Shown here piece after piece: positions 35,040 to 45,284 of a DNA stretch of 64,000 nt (its first letter is position 1; each line of letters starts with the position of its first letter). The notes below the pieces were generated by a model. It saw only the letters and a program-made list of their open reading frames with translations, searched no databases and was not told the origin of the DNA. The position numbers were made by a program, and so were the translations under genes. The stretch comes from Pandoraea cepalis (GTDB lineage Bacteria; Pseudomonadota; Gammaproteobacteria; Burkholderiales; Burkholderiaceae), in NCBI RefSeq assembly GCF_902459665.1, contig NZ_CABPSL010000021.1, positions 20,564 through 84,563 on the forward strand, read 5' to 3'.

Positions 35040-36947
35040 TTATTGGAACGTTGCGCATTCCTGCGCCAGACGTTCGATGAGCGCGTCAACGGGCATCACA
35101 CCCAGATCCACGCCGCCACGGGCACGCACGGCTACCGTATTCGCTTCCTGCTCTTTGTCCCCTACGACAACAAGGTAAGGAACCTTCTGCAATGAATGCT
35201 CGCGTATTTTATAGCTAATTTTCTCGTTGCGCAAATCGCTGCGAGCCCTAAGCCCTTGTTCTTTCAACTTTTTCGTCACTGCCTGGGCATAATCGGCCGT
35301 TTTTTCGGACACATTCAGCACAATGACCTGCTCCGGCGCGAGCCAGACCGGCATTGCACCAGCATGGTGCTCGATCAAAATGCCGATAAACCGCTCGAGC
35401 GACCCCAGGATGGCCCGGTGCAGCATGACCGGACGGCGGCGGTTGTTGTCCTCCGCCACATATTCGGCGTCCAGGCGCTCCGGCATCGAGAAATCGACCT
35501 GCATCGTGCCGCACTGCCACTGACGGCCAAGCGCGTCCTTGAGCGTGTATTCGATCTTCGGGCCGTAAAACGCCCCGTCGCCCTCCGCGATCACGAATTC
35601 GCAGTTCGAACGACGCAGCGACTCCATCAGCGCAAATTCAGCCTTGTCCCAGTTCTCGTCCGAACCCACACGATGCTCAGGGCGCGTAGCGACCTTGTAG
35701 ATCATGTCCGTGAAGCCGAAATCCTTGTACACGGCATGCAGCAGCGCCGTGTAATTCACGCACTCGTCGAGAATCTGGTCTTCCGTACAGAAAATGTGAC
35801 CGTCGTCCTGCGTGAAGCCGCGCACGCGCATCAGCCCGTGCAGGCCGCCCGACGGCTCGTTGCGGTGACATTGACCGAACTCGCCGTAGCGCAGCGGCAA
35901 ATCGCGATAGCTGTGCAGCGCCGAGTTGAAAATCAGCACATGGCCCGGACAGTTCATCGGCTTGAGCGCATACGCGCGATTTTCCGATTCCGTCGTGAAC
36001 ATGTTGTCCTTGTAGTTCTCCCAGTGGCCCGACTTCACCCAGAGCGCACGATCGAGAATCTGCGGACCCTTCACTTCCTGATAGCCGTGATTGCGATAGA
36101 CGCGGCGCATGTATTGCTCGACCTGCTGCCAGAGCGTCCAGCCCTTCGGGTGCCAGAAGACGAGGCCAGGCGCCTCCTCCTGCATGTGGAAGAAGTCCAG
36201 CGCACGGCCGAGCTTGCGGTGATCGCGCTTTTCCGCCTCTTCGAGCATGTGCAGATAGGCGTCCTGGTCTTCCTTTTTCGTCCAGGCCGTGCCGTAAATG
36301 CGCTGAAGCTGCTCGTTCTTGGCGTCGCCGCGCCAGTAGGCACCCGCGACCTTCATCAGCTTGAAGACTTTGAGCTTGCCCGTCGACGGCACGTGCGGCC
36401 CCCGGCAAAGATCGACGAACTTGCCTTCGCGATACAGGCCGATCTCGTCCGTCGCCGGAATCGATTCGATGATCTCGGCCTTGTACTTCTCCCCCATCGA
36501 CAGGAACAGACGCACGGCGTCGTCGCGCGAGAGCACTTCGCGCGTGACCGGCTCGTCTTTCTTGGCCAGCTCGTGCATCTTCTTCTCGATGGCATCGAGA
36601 TCTTCCGGCGTGAAGGCGCGGTGGAACGCGAAGTCGTAGTAGAAGCCGTTTTCGATGACTGGGCCGATCGTGACCTGCGCTTCAGGGAACAACTCCTTGA
36701 CGGCGTAGGCCAGCAAGTGAGCCGTCGAGTGACGAATGACGTCGAGGCCATCGGCGTCCTTGTCCGTGACGATGGCGAGACTCACATCGCGCTCGATCAG
36801 ATAGGACGTATCGACCAGCTTGCCGTCGACGCGGCCGGCCAGGGCGGCCTTGGCCAGCCCCGTGCCGATCGAGCCGGCGACTTGCGCCACCGTGAGCGGG
36901 CCTTCGTACTGGCGTTGCGAGCCGTCAGGCAAACGTACCGAAATCAT
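35040..36947 (-). CDS. thrS: Threonyl-tRNA synthetase
   Basis: 635-residue class II synthetase that charges tRNA-Thr and edits Ser-tRNA-Thr. Domains: TGS (1-60, [16 protein letters not shown]), editing domain with the HSTAHLLA and later zinc/His residues (about 65-240), the catalytic core with [13 protein letters not shown] holding the zinc cysteine, motif 3, and the C-terminal anticodon-binding domain (about 540-635). Length is normal. It heads the translation operon, with 52 bp to infC. A tRNA-Val terminator lies between its start and the tRNA gene upstream. Confidence 0.98.
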   Translation of the reverse strand: MISVRLPDGSQRQYEGPLTVAQVAGSIGTGLAKAALAGRVDGKLVDTSYLIERDVSLAIVTDKDADGLDVIRHSTAHLLAYAVKELFPEAQVTIGPVIENGFYYDFAFHRAFTPEDLDAIEKKMHELAKKDEPVTREVLSRDDAVRLFLSMGEKYKAEIIESIPATDEIGLYREGKFVDLCRGPHVPSTGKLKVFKLMKVAGAYWRGDAKNEQLQRIYGTAWTKKEDQDAYLHMLEEAEKRDHRKLGRALDFFHMQEEAPGLVFWHPKGWTLWQQVEQYMRRVYRNHGYQEVKGPQILDRALWVKSGHWENYKDNMFTTESENRAYALKPMNCPGHVLIFNSALHSYRDLPLRYGEFGQCHRNEPSGGLHGLMRVRGFTQDDGHIFCTEDQILDECVNYTALLHAVYKDFGFTDMIYKVATRPEHRVGSDENWDKAEFALMESLRRSNCEFVIAEGDGAFYGPKIEYTLKDALGRQWQCGTMQVDFSMPERLDAEYVAEDNNRRRPVMLHRAILGSLERFIGILIEHHAGAMPVWLAPEQVIVLNVSEKTADYAQAVTKKLKEQGLRARSDLRNEKISYKIREHSLQKVPYLVVVGDKEQEANTVAVRARGGVDLGVMPVDALIERLAQECATFQ

Positions 36948-37005
36948 GTCGCACTCCCATGCGCAAAAGCATCACGCGCGGCCAACGCCACGCGGCAAAA
37001 CCACG

Positions 37006-37038
37006 AAAAAAAACGGCCTCGACTGTCGTCGAGGCCGT
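37006..37038 (-). terminator. Terminator of the tRNA-Val transcript
   Basis: ACGGCCTCGAC and GTCGAGGCCGT (37013-37023 and 37028-37038) give an 11-bp stem with a TGTC/GACA loop. On the minus strand it ends in a run of eight T. It lies between tRNA-Val and thrS, so thrS needs a promoter downstream of it. Confidence 0.85.
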
Positions 37039-37184
37039 CTCTTCATTCCTTGCATCCAGACGAAAAACACCCTCGACTTAACGTCGCACCTTCACCACTG
37101 TGAAAGTTCGGGCCGTCTTCAACATGAGTGTTTTCCAGCGTCTGTGTCTGCGGGGTCTCGCGGACTGTCATGCATCAAATTCGT

Positions 37185-37261
37185 TGGTAGGCTCGATTGG
37201 ACTCGAACCAACGACCCCCACCATGTCAAGGTGGTGCTCTAACCAGCTGAGCTACGAGCCT
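37185..37261 (-). tRNA. tRNA-Val(GAC)
   Basis: 77-nt tRNA on the minus strand. Acceptor stem AGGCTCG/CGAGCCT is fully paired, the D arm is GTAGCTCAGCTGG, the anticodon stem-loop CCACC-TTGACAT-GGTGG presents GAC (valine), the T arm contains GGTTCGAGTCC, and CCA is encoded. Promoter and terminator flank it closely, so it is a single-gene transcript. Confidence 0.95.
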
Positions 37262-37277
37262 ACTACAAGAGAACGAG

Positions 37278-37306
37278 ATTCTAGCAATATTTCAGCGCGT
37301 CGCCAA
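37278..37306 (-). promoter_or_regulatory. Sigma-70 promoter of tRNA-Val
   Basis: Minus strand TTGGCG (37306-37301), 17-bp spacer, TAGAAT (37283-37278). The predicted start point is about 10 bases before the mature tRNA end. Confidence 0.6.
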
Positions 37307-37335
37307 GCGAATATTGTGCCTGCCGCAAATGCCGC

Positions 37336-39633
37336 TCACCGCCGCCGCGACGACACCACTCCCGCCACCCCGCCCAATTGCGCCAGCGCGCGCTGCAACT
37401 GCCCGCCATCGCGCACTTCCACCGTGAACTGCATGAACGCCTGCGCCCCCCGCGACTGCGTGCTGACACCAGTGACGTTGAGCTTTTCCCGTGAGAACAC
37501 TTCGGAGATGTCGCGCAGCAATCCCTGACGGTCGGTCGCCTCGATCTGGATATCCACCGGATACGCCGCCACGCCCCGCCCTTCGAGCACATCGGCCGAC
37601 CACGCGGTCTGAATGACCCGCTCCGGCGCCCGCGCCTTCATGGCGTGAAAGCTCGTGCAATCCTGACGGTGGATCGATACCCCCTTGCCGCGCGTGACAA
37701 ACCCCACGATCGGATCCGGCGGCGCCGGACGGCAGCACTTGGCCAGTTGCGTGAGCAACGCGCCGACGCCCACGACCAGCACGCCGCTCTTGGCCCCCTG
37801 CGTGACGCTGGTGTCGAGGCTCTTCTTCGCGACGAGCGTGTCCTCGTCGCGCGGCTCCGGCCCCGGCAGATTGCCCGACAGCGCCTGCTCGACATGGCGC
37901 AGGCTGAACTCATCCTTGGCAATCGACGCGTAAAGGTCGTCCGGCGTCCGGAATCCGAGCCGAGCCGCCAGTTCCTCCAGATTGACCGACGTCTTGCCCT
38001 CGCGCTGCAACGTCTTGTCGATCAGCGTTCGGCCATGGGCAATCGTTTCTTCGAGATCGATGGTGTTGAACCACTGACGCACCTTCTGGCGTGCCCGGTG
38101 ACTCTGCAAATACCCCAACTGCGTGTTGAGCCAATCGCGCGACGGGCCGCCCTGCTTGACCGTCACGATTTCGACCGTCTGCCCGTTCTGCAGCGGCGTA
38201 TTGAGCGGCACCATCGCGCCGTCGACACGCGCGCCACGGCAACGATGCCCCAGCTCCGAGTGCAGGTGATACGCAAAATCGACCGGCGTCGCCCCCTGCG
38301 GCAACGCGATCACGCGTGCCTGCGGCGTGAGCACGTAGATATGATCGTCGATCGTCGCGCGCTTGAGCTGCGCCCATGGCTGCGCGGCCCCCTCGGCACC
38401 CACCGTATCGGCCACATCGTCTTTCCACGCGAGCAACTGGCGCAGCCAGGCGATCTTCTCGTCGTAGGCCTCGTTCGCCGCAAACGCGCCGCCGTAGCCG
38501 CGCTGCCCCGCTTCCTTGTAGCGCCAGTGAGCCGCGATGCCATACTCGGCAAAGTGATGCATCTCATTCGTGCGTATCTGCACTTCGAATGCCCGCCCGT
38601 CATCGCCGATCACCACGGTGTGCAGCGACTTGTAGCCATTGGGCTTCGGACGCGAGATGTAATCGTCGAACTCTTTCGGAATCGGCTGCCACAGGTTGTG
38701 GACAATGCCCAGCACCGTGTAGCAATCCTTGATGTCGTCGACGATCACGCGAAACGCGCGCACATCGTACAGTTCGGCGAAATCGACCGCCTTGCCGCGC
38801 ATCTTCTTCCAGATACTGTAGATGTGCTTCGGCCGCCCGGACACTTCGGCCCTGACACCCGCGCGCGCCAGTTCGTCCTGAAGTCGCTGGATCGCTCCCT
38901 CGATGAACGTCTGACGCTCGACGCGCTTCTCTTCGAGCAGCTTGGCAATCTGCTTGTAAGTGACCGGCTCCAGGAAGCGGAACGCGAGGTCTTCGAGCTC
39001 CCACTTCAGTTGCCAGATGCCGAGGCGGTTCGCAAGCGGCGCATAGATCTCGAGCACCTCGTGCGGCATCTCCTCAGGGGGTGTCTTCTTCTGCGCCGCA
39101 TACCAGCGCAGCGATTGCAGACGCGACGCCAGCCGGATCATCACCACACGGATGTCTTGCGCAAACGCGAGCAGCATCTTGCGCAGCCCTTCGACCTGCG
39201 ACTTGCGCTCTGCCGCGGCGTCGCGATCGCGCCCGTCGGACGGCATGGCCTGCGCGGCACGCGAGCCCGCGCCCGAGAGCCGCTGCAACTTGCGCACGTC
39301 GATCACGAGCGCCGCCACTTCGGCGCCGAAGGTTTGGGTCAACGTGGTTTGGGGATCCGGCAGGAACTCGACGGCGGAGAAGAGCGCCGCGGCCTGATGC
39401 GTTGCCTCGTCCACGCGCAGCGTATCGAGAATCGCGAGCATGCCGCGTGCGTGCGCCATGATCGGCTCGCCGGAAGAGAGCACGTGCTCGCCGCACAGGG
39501 TCGTGGCGAACGCGAGCGCGTTGTCGAGCGTGGCGGGCAAGGGCACATCACCCACGCCCGGGGTCGAATTCCGGGCGTCGGGCGCCGTTGTCGAATTCGT
39601 GCCAGCGGAGGTCGGTGCTTGATGTTGGTTCAT
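37336..39633 (-). CDS. relA: GTP pyrophosphokinase RelA, synthetase-type
   Basis: 765-residue stringent-response enzyme that makes (p)ppGpp on stalled ribosomes. The N-terminal HD domain is degenerate: where HDxxED should stand the sequence is LFSAVEFLPDP, so hydrolase activity is not expected. The synthetase domain (about 270-400) has GRPKHIYSIWKKMRGK and the RelA-specific EFDD instead of RxKD of SpoT. TGS (about 430-495, IYVLTPQARVIALPQGATPVDFAY), a conserved-cysteine region (LAKCCRPAPPD) and a C-terminal ACT domain (about 690-760) follow. A separate bifunctional SpoT must exist elsewhere in the genome. Confidence 0.96.
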   Translation of the reverse strand: MNQHQAPTSAGTNSTTAPDARNSTPGVGDVPLPATLDNALAFATTLCGEHVLSSGEPIMAHARGMLAILDTLRVDEATHQAAALFSAVEFLPDPQTTLTQTFGAEVAALVIDVRKLQRLSGAGSRAAQAMPSDGRDRDAAAERKSQVEGLRKMLLAFAQDIRVVMIRLASRLQSLRWYAAQKKTPPEEMPHEVLEIYAPLANRLGIWQLKWELEDLAFRFLEPVTYKQIAKLLEEKRVERQTFIEGAIQRLQDELARAGVRAEVSGRPKHIYSIWKKMRGKAVDFAELYDVRAFRVIVDDIKDCYTVLGIVHNLWQPIPKEFDDYISRPKPNGYKSLHTVVIGDDGRAFEVQIRTNEMHHFAEYGIAAHWRYKEAGQRGYGGAFAANEAYDEKIAWLRQLLAWKDDVADTVGAEGAAQPWAQLKRATIDDHIYVLTPQARVIALPQGATPVDFAYHLHSELGHRCRGARVDGAMVPLNTPLQNGQTVEIVTVKQGGPSRDWLNTQLGYLQSHRARQKVRQWFNTIDLEETIAHGRTLIDKTLQREGKTSVNLEELAARLGFRTPDDLYASIAKDEFSLRHVEQALSGNLPGPEPRDEDTLVAKKSLDTSVTQGAKSGVLVVGVGALLTQLAKCCRPAPPDPIVGFVTRGKGVSIHRQDCTSFHAMKARAPERVIQTAWSADVLEGRGVAAYPVDIQIEATDRQGLLRDISEVFSREKLNVTGVSTQSRGAQAFMQFTVEVRDGGQLQRALAQLGGVAGVVSSRRR

Positions 39634-39681
39634 GTCGGAACATGGGGCGACGTGCGCCCCTGATGATACGGGTCGTGAGAC

Positions 39682-40038
39682 TCAGCCTTCGCGCTGAGCC
39701 GCCACGACCACGATTTCTACAAGCATGGCAGGGTCGGCGAGCAACGCCTGCACAGTGGCACGCGGAGGTGCATTACCCGCGGGCACCCATTCGTCCCACA
39801 CCTGGTTCATTTCGCCGAAATACTTCATGTCCGAAATATAGATCTGACAGGAAAGAATCAGCGACTTGTCGCTGTTCGCCTCGGCGAGCAGGCGGTCGAT
39901 ATGCGCGAGTACCTGACGCGTCTGACCGACCATGTCCTGCGTGCGGTCATCCGGCGTCTGCCCTGCCAGATAAACCGTGCCGTTGTGCACCGCCATGTCC
40001 GACCAGCGCTTTTCGACGTAGAAACGTTGTACTGCCAT
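39682..40038 (-). CDS. RidA family protein
   Basis: 118-residue member of the RidA/YjgF family, enamine/imine deaminases that clear reactive intermediates from PLP enzymes. The pattern VYLAGQTPDDRTQDMVGQTRQVLAHIDRLL and the C-terminal PPRATVQALLADPAMLVEIVVVAA contains the conserved Arg of the active site. It lies 67 bp before an alpha/beta hydrolase gene in the transcription sense and may be cotranscribed with it. Confidence 0.9.
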   Translation of the reverse strand: MAVQRFYVEKRWSDMAVHNGTVYLAGQTPDDRTQDMVGQTRQVLAHIDRLLAEANSDKSLILSCQIYISDMKYFGEMNQVWDEWVPAGNAPPRATVQALLADPAMLVEIVVVAAQREG

Positions 40039-40104
40039 GATGTAAGACTCCTCGTGTTCTTCGAACGTCGGACTTGTCGCCGCACCCCGCCACCGGAGCG
40101 AGTG

Positions 40105-40983
40105 TCAGTCGGCAAATCCCTCAAAAAATCGGCGTGCGATCTCGATCTGATCCGCATGCACAAACGTCGGCGCGTGTCCCACGCCGGGTATTTCCACGGC
40201 GCGTGCGTGTTGCGCGAGCGCCAGCATTTGTTCGAGCGTCGCGCGCGAGAGCAGATCCGACTGCTCGCCGCGCACAATCAACAGGCGCCCGGAAAATGCC
40301 GCAAGCGACGCCCAGAGCATGCCCTCTCCCGCCGCTACGGCCTCGGGCGAAATCGCGGCAAATGCCGCTCCGAGCGATGGATCGTAACGCAACACATACC
40401 CATCGCCGTCGGCCTTGAGCAGCGGCTCGCACAATGCGCGCCATTCCTCCCGGGTATGCGGACCGAATGACGACGAGATCGACCAAAGGTAGTCGGCCCC
40501 CTCGTCGATCGATGCAAAACGCTTCGGCGTACCGACATATTGACCGATGCGTGCGAGCGCGGCGACGTCGATGTGCGGTCCGACATCGTTGAGCAGCAGA
40601 TTGCGAATCGGCGTATCGGGCAAGCCCGCGAGGCCCATGCCGATCAACCCGCCCATCGACGTGCCAAACCAGTCCACGGACGTCACGCCCAGGCGCGCAA
40701 TCAACGTCACCATGTCGGAGACGTATTGCGGCACGACATAGCCTGCGGGATTGCGCAGCCACGACGACTGTCCGCGCCCAACCACGTCGGGACACACGAC
40801 ACGGTAGTCGTTTGCGAACGTCTTCGCCAGCGCATCAAAATCGCGACCGCATCGCGTCAGCCCATGCACGCACAACAGAACGCGCGGGTTCTCCGGATCG
40901 CCCCATTCCGTGTACGCCATACGATGCAACCCGGAAGGGCTCAGACACTGAACGTTCGACAGGCGCGGCGCGTAGCTCGACAT
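40105..40983 (-). CDS. Alpha/beta hydrolase
   Basis: 292-residue alpha/beta hydrolase. The oxyanion region VLLCVHGLTRCGRDF, the nucleophile elbow FGTSMGG (Ser as nucleophile), the acidic residue after LLIVRGEQSDLL and the final His in EIPGVGHAPTF make a complete triad. No lid insertion suggests a specific class. The substrate is unknown. It is the first gene of a likely pair with the RidA gene downstream. Confidence 0.88.
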   Translation of the reverse strand: MSSYAPRLSNVQCLSPSGLHRMAYTEWGDPENPRVLLCVHGLTRCGRDFDALAKTFANDYRVVCPDVVGRGQSSWLRNPAGYVVPQYVSDMVTLIARLGVTSVDWFGTSMGGLIGMGLAGLPDTPIRNLLLNDVGPHIDVAALARIGQYVGTPKRFASIDEGADYLWSISSSFGPHTREEWRALCEPLLKADGDGYVLRYDPSLGAAFAAISPEAVAAGEGMLWASLAAFSGRLLIVRGEQSDLLSRATLEQMLALAQHARAVEIPGVGHAPTFVHADQIEIARRFFEGFAD

Positions 40984-41113
40984 GACAGACTCATCGGATC
41001 GGTTTCCAGAACCGAATTCTACCGCGCTTGCCGTCTACCTTTGCAGCGATGCCCGCAACACGGCGCGCAGTGTCGCGCAGAACCCGAATCGTGGCCGACT
41101 CACCGGCACCGCC

Positions 41114-41144
41114 AAAACAAAACGGGCGGGGAAATCCCCGCCCG
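41114..41144 (-). terminator. Terminator after the CoA-transferase operon
   Basis: CGGGCGGGG and CCCCGCCCG (41123-41131, 41136-41144) form a 9-bp stem with a 4-nt loop. On the minus strand TTTTGTTTT follows directly. It lies 115 bp after scoB. Confidence 0.8.
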
Positions 41145-41258
41145 CTTCGCCTTCCATCGGTCACCGGGTTCAACGGCCACGGCAACCCTCAGCAATACCG
41201 CGTGTCACACGCCCCTGGCATTCAAGCCACAAGAGACGACAGCCACGTCACCCATGCG

Positions 41259-41897
41259 TCAGACAGCGCTCGTGTCGAGCGGTGCCCCGGTCTTCTGCGA
41301 AATTTCTTCCTTCGTCACGCCCGGCGCGAGCTCGACCACCTTCAGGCCGTCCGGCGTCACATCGATCACACCGAGGTCGGTGATGATGCGGTTGACCACG
41401 CCAAGGCCGGTCAGCGGCAGATCGCAGGCCTTCAGGATCTTGTGGGCGTCGCCCTTGGCAACGTGCTCCATGAGCACGACCACGCGACCGACACCGGCGA
41501 CAAGATCCATCGCGCCGCCCATGCCCTTGATCATCTTGCCCGGGATCATCCAGTTCGCGAGGTCGCCTTTTTCGCTGACCTGCATCGCCCCGAGGATTGC
41601 CAGATTGATGTGGCCGCCACGGATCATCGCGAACGAGTCCGCCGACGAGAAGATCGACGAACCCGGTAGCGTCGTCACCGTTTGCTTGCCCGCGTTGATC
41701 ATGTCTGCATCGACTTCGTCCTCCGTCGGGAACGGGCCGATACCGAGCAGGCCATTCTCCGATTGCAGCCAGACTTCCATGCCGTCGGGCACATGGTTCG
41801 CCACCAGCGTGGGCAAACCGATGCCGAGGTTCACGTAAAAGCCGTCTTCCAGCTCTCGCGCCGCGCGCGCAGCCATTTCATCACGATTCCATGCCAT
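41259..41897 (-). CDS. scoB: 3-oxoacid CoA-transferase subunit B
   Basis: 212-residue subunit that carries the catalytic Glu47 in [10 protein letters not shown], typical of family I CoA transferases. It transfers CoA from succinyl-CoA to acetoacetate or another 3-oxoacid, linking ketone-body or aromatic breakdown to the TCA cycle. [17 protein letters not shown] near residue 23 and the GGxMDL block ([11 protein letters not shown]) are conserved. It lies 23 bp after scoA. Acetoacetate and 3-oxoadipate variants are hard to separate by sequence. Confidence 0.93.
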   Translation of the reverse strand: MAWNRDEMAARAARELEDGFYVNLGIGLPTLVANHVPDGMEVWLQSENGLLGIGPFPTEDEVDADMINAGKQTVTTLPGSSIFSSADSFAMIRGGHINLAILGAMQVSEKGDLANWMIPGKMIKGMGGAMDLVAGVGRVVVLMEHVAKGDAHKILKACDLPLTGLGVVNRIITDLGVIDVTPDGLKVVELAPGVTKEEISQKTGAPLDTSAV

Positions 41898-41920
41898 GGT
41901 TATCTCCTTGATCTCGGCGC

Positions 41921-42619
41921 TTACTTGGCACGAACCGTGCGTTGTTCAATGCGTTTTTCCGGATGCGCGTTCAGCACGATGCGCTGAACGAAGATGCCGG
42001 GCAGGTGCACGTCGTCCGGGTCGATCGAACCGGTGTCGACCAGTTCCTCGACTTCGACGATGGTGATCTTGCCGGCCATGGCCGCCACCGGGTTGAAGTT
42101 GCGGGCGGTACGATTGAACACGAGGTTGCCCGCGCGATCCGCCTTGGCGGCCTTCACGAGCGCGATATCGGCGCGCAGCGAGCGCTCCATGACGTACGTC
42201 TCGCCGTCGAATTCACGGATTTCCTTGCCTTCGGCGACTACCGTACCCACGCCCGTCTTCGTGAAGAACGCCGGAATGCCTGCGCCACCGGCGCGCAGTT
42301 TTTCGGCCAGCGTGCCCTGCGGGGTGAATTCGAGCTCGAGTTCGCCGGCCAGATATTGGCGTTCGAACTCCTTGTTCTCGCCAACGTACGACGAAATCAT
42401 CCGCTTGATCTGACGCGTCTCCAGCAGCAATCCCAGACCGAAGCCGTCCACGCCGGCGTTGTTGCTGATACAGGTGAGCCCCTTGACGCCCGAGTCGCGC
42501 AACGCGGCGATCAGGGCCTCGGGAATGCCACACAGGCCGAAGCCGCCGACAGCGAGCGTTTGCCCGTCTGCGACAACATCGGCGAGCGCCTCCTTGGCGC
42601 TGGCGTATACCTTGTTCAT
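41921..42619 (-). CDS. scoA: 3-oxoacid CoA-transferase subunit A
   Basis: 232-residue CoA-binding subunit with [17 protein letters not shown] near residue 20 (glycine-rich CoA loop), followed by the GADxxLV-like [16 protein letters not shown] block. It forms a heterotetramer with ScoB. The ATG at 42619 starts a two-gene operon ended by a strong hairpin. A divergent PAS-LuxR gene sits 228 bp upstream and might control it, which is inference. Confidence 0.93.
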   Translation of the reverse strand: MNKVYASAKEALADVVADGQTLAVGGFGLCGIPEALIAALRDSGVKGLTCISNNAGVDGFGLGLLLETRQIKRMISSYVGENKEFERQYLAGELELEFTPQGTLAEKLRAGGAGIPAFFTKTGVGTVVAEGKEIREFDGETYVMERSLRADIALVKAAKADRAGNLVFNRTARNFNPVAAMAGKITIVEVEELVDTGSIDPDDVHLPGIFVQRIVLNAHPEKRIEQRTVRAK

Positions 42620-42847
42620 CGTGTGTCCCTTTCCCTCGGTTGAGAATTGAAATTATGTCGCGCGCTTGCGCGTTGCGAGGCTTGCGCCGCCCCTCGAATC
42701 GCCGTGGCCACGCACCTCATGCAATCATAGAGCTTACGGTGCCGGGCAAATCGGGCACAATACGTGAAATTACATATCTCCTTGCGCGCCGGGCCGTAAC
42801 ACGCAATCCACCGGCACGCGCCCAGACAGGATCCGCGCCGCTCCCCC

Positions 42848-43393
42848 ATGCCGACGTTCGACTACCAGACCGCTTTTCACATCGCACCCGTCGGCCTGGT
42901 CATTTCGCGCCAGCGCATCATCGAGGACTGCAATCGACAGCTTGGCAAGATCTTCGGCTACGAGCCCGAGGCCCTGATCGGTCAGTCGTTCCAGGTGCTG
43001 TATCCGTCCCCCAAGGAGTTCGAGCGCATTGGCGAGCGCATTCCGCCGATCATGAGCACGCAGGGCGTCTATGCTGACGAGCGCATCATGCGCCGGGCCA
43101 GCGGCGAACTGTTCTGGTGCCACGTGACGGGTCGCTCGCTCGACGTGAAAGACCCCCACGCCGCCGGCCTCTGGACCTTTGAGGACATGTCGGCCACACG
43201 TCGCGTCGCCGTGGCACTGACCGCGCGCGAGCGCGAAATCGCGGCGCAACTCGTGCAGGGCAAGACAAGCAAGCAGATCGGCAAGATTCTCGACATCAGC
43301 CCGCGAACCGTCGACATCTATCGCGCCCGCCTGATGCAGAAATACGGCGCCGGCACGGCGACCGAACTCGTTCAGCGACTCCTCGGCAACTGA
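42848..43393 (+). CDS. PAS-LuxR type transcriptional regulator
   Basis: 181-residue regulator. A PAS sensor domain at about residues 5-115 (FHIAPVGLVISRQRIIEDCN ... FGYEPEALIGQSF) is followed by a LuxR-type HTH at about 122-180 (LTAREREIAAQLVQGKTSKQIGKILDISPRTVDIYRARL, shown here in outline). There is no receiver domain, so the signal is sensed directly by the PAS domain. The ATG at 42848 has no clear ribosome site. It is divergent from scoAB. Confidence 0.9.
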   Translation: MPTFDYQTAFHIAPVGLVISRQRIIEDCNRQLGKIFGYEPEALIGQSFQVLYPSPKEFERIGERIPPIMSTQGVYADERIMRRASGELFWCHVTGRSLDVKDPHAAGLWTFEDMSATRRVAVALTAREREIAAQLVQGKTSKQIGKILDISPRTVDIYRARLMQKYGAGTATELVQRLLGN

Positions 43394-43444
43394 GGAACGC
43401 CAGGGGGCAGGCAGCGCCCCCTTCCCGCTTCACCGAAACAAGCC

Positions 43445-43858
43445 TCACGCCATCAACGCGCGCACCGCCTCCGGCAGCGGCACCGACTTTTCCGCTTTGT
43501 AGTTGACCCAAACGATCTTCGCACCGCCCTCGGCGACGAGGACATCGGGCGTATCGGCGCGGCGCAGCTCAAAACGTGTGTCGACGCTGCTTCGGCCTAG
43601 CGCGCCTACCGACATGCGGCAATCGATATCGCCGGGATAGCGCAACTGACGCAAGAACGTCATGTTCGCGTTGATGATCACCGGCCCCTCGCCCGTCGAG
43701 CTTTCTTCCGACGCGATGTCGAGCGACTCCAACCACGAGATACGGACCTGCTCCATGTAGCGGAAGTAGACGGTGTTATTCACATGCCCGAAGGCATCCA
43801 TATCGCCCCAGCGAATGGGCATGCTCATCCGAAAGACTTCTTTGTATTCTGACGACAC
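43445..43858 (-). CDS. Acyl-CoA thioesterase, 4HBT hotdog family
   Basis: 137-residue hotdog-fold thioesterase. The signature RWGDMDAFGHVNNTVYFRYM (about residues 16-35) holds the catalytic Asp (D21), the conserved Gly-His and the helix start. It hydrolyses an acyl-CoA whose chain cannot be inferred. It converges with the PAS-LuxR gene. The 182 bp upstream to the TRAP gene (43859-44040) hold no gene I can support. Confidence 0.9.
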   Translation of the reverse strand: MSSEYKEVFRMSMPIRWGDMDAFGHVNNTVYFRYMEQVRISWLESLDIASEESSTGEGPVIINANMTFLRQLRYPGDIDCRMSVGALGRSSVDTRFELRRADTPDVLVAEGGAKIVWVNYKAEKSVPLPEAVRALMA

Positions 43859-44040
43859 TGCAAATTCCCCATATTGAAAATCGACGCCCTGCCGCGTAGT
43901 GACAGGACGTCATGGGGAGAAAGTGTAGCGCGTCGGAGCGTTTGGCGTGCGCCAACCCTCGGCGATTGACGACGAGCGGCTGCCTTTTCAGAATCGCGTG
44001 AGACCACCGCCCCAGACATTTCCGACGCGAGCCGGCACAA

Positions 44041-45105
44041 CTACTTGCGCGCGCCGCCGTCGTGCGTCTTGGCGATCGTTGCCTCGTCTCTCACGGCGGC
44101 CTCGGCCTTGTCGACCAGATCGCGCCCGACCAGCACTTTCCATTTCGCATAGACGGGACGCGTTGCGTCGACAAAGCGCTGGCGTTGTTCCGGCGTGAGT
44201 CGCGTGACCTTCACGCCGCGCGCTGCCAGATCGTCCCACGCGGCATTCTCGCCGCGCATCGCGTCTTCTCTTGCGAGCGTCACTTCGAATCGCGCCGCCT
44301 CGATGGCTGCGTCGCGAACGATGTCGCGATCCTGCGGCGACCAGCTATCCCAGACCTGTCGGTTGACGGAGAACACGATGGGATCGGCGACGTAATCCCA
44401 CACCGTGATGAAGCGCTGTCCCAACGTATCGAGCCGCACATTGTTGAAGACCGTGATCGGATTTTCCTGGCCGTCGATCTTGCGTGCGCGCAGCGCGCGC
44501 ACCGCATCGTTCCACGTCATCTGAGTCGGCACGGCGCCCAATGCCGTGAAGATGTCGTTGAACAGCAATGACCCGACAACACGGAAACGCAGGCCGCGCA
44601 TATCCTCTGGCGCACGGATCGAACGGCGAGAGTTGCTCAGTTGCCGAAAACCATTCTCGCCCCACGCCAGCGGTACAACGCCCTGCTCTTCCACGCGGCG
44701 AAACAGCTCGCGCCCGACGTCGCCCTGGGTCAGGGCATCAAGAGAACGACAGCCACGCAGCAGGAATGGCAGGGAGAAAACGTTGAATTCGGGAATCGCG
44801 GACGACCAGTTGATCGTCGAGCCGACCGCCATGTCGATCACGCCCTGACGCAATGCGGAGAATTCCCGCGTCTGGTCGCCACCCACGAGCGAGGCGCCTG
44901 TATGCAGTCGAATGTTGATGCGCCCACGCGTACGCTCGCGCACCATGTCCGCCCAAAGTTGCGTGCCTTTGCCCCAGGGCGTGCCGGCATCGGGCATGAT
45001 CGACAGCGAGTATTCGGCCTTGTAGGGCTGCGCGGCCACCGGCAGCGCAATTGCGGCGAGGGCGAGCGCGACGCCGACGAGCGCACGCCAGCCTTGATTC
45101 AACAT
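44041..45105 (-). CDS. TRAP transporter solute-binding protein, DctP family (orphan)
   Basis: 354-residue periplasmic binding protein with a signal peptide (about 1-25, WRALVGVALALAAIALPVAA). DctP features are visible: ERTRGRINIRLHTGASLVGGDQTREFSALRQG (in outline), the conserved Arg in RGLRFRV (carboxylate ligand) and the ITVFNNVRLDTLGQRFI block. It would bind an organic acid. No DctQ or DctM membrane gene lies nearby, so its membrane partner is elsewhere or it serves sensing. Confidence 0.88.
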   Translation of the reverse strand: MLNQGWRALVGVALALAAIALPVAAQPYKAEYSLSIMPDAGTPWGKGTQLWADMVRERTRGRINIRLHTGASLVGGDQTREFSALRQGVIDMAVGSTINWSSAIPEFNVFSLPFLLRGCRSLDALTQGDVGRELFRRVEEQGVVPLAWGENGFRQLSNSRRSIRAPEDMRGLRFRVVGSLLFNDIFTALGAVPTQMTWNDAVRALRARKIDGQENPITVFNNVRLDTLGQRFITVWDYVADPIVFSVNRQVWDSWSPQDRDIVRDAAIEAARFEVTLAREDAMRGENAAWDDLAARGVKVTRLTPEQRQRFVDATRPVYAKWKVLVGRDLVDKAEAAVRDEATIAKTHDGGARK

Positions 45106-45284
45106 GTTGTCCTCAAGATGTTTCGGGATCCGACGTCAGCACGACGTCCTTCACGACCCCATTAGCACCCGAGAATTATGCGCTTGTCGCCGCTACGCTG
45201 ACTGCCTCGGACAATCCCGGATTGTCGCATTGCAGCGAGCCTGCCCAATTCGCCAAATCGCCGTGGCACAAGGCCTGACGAGGC

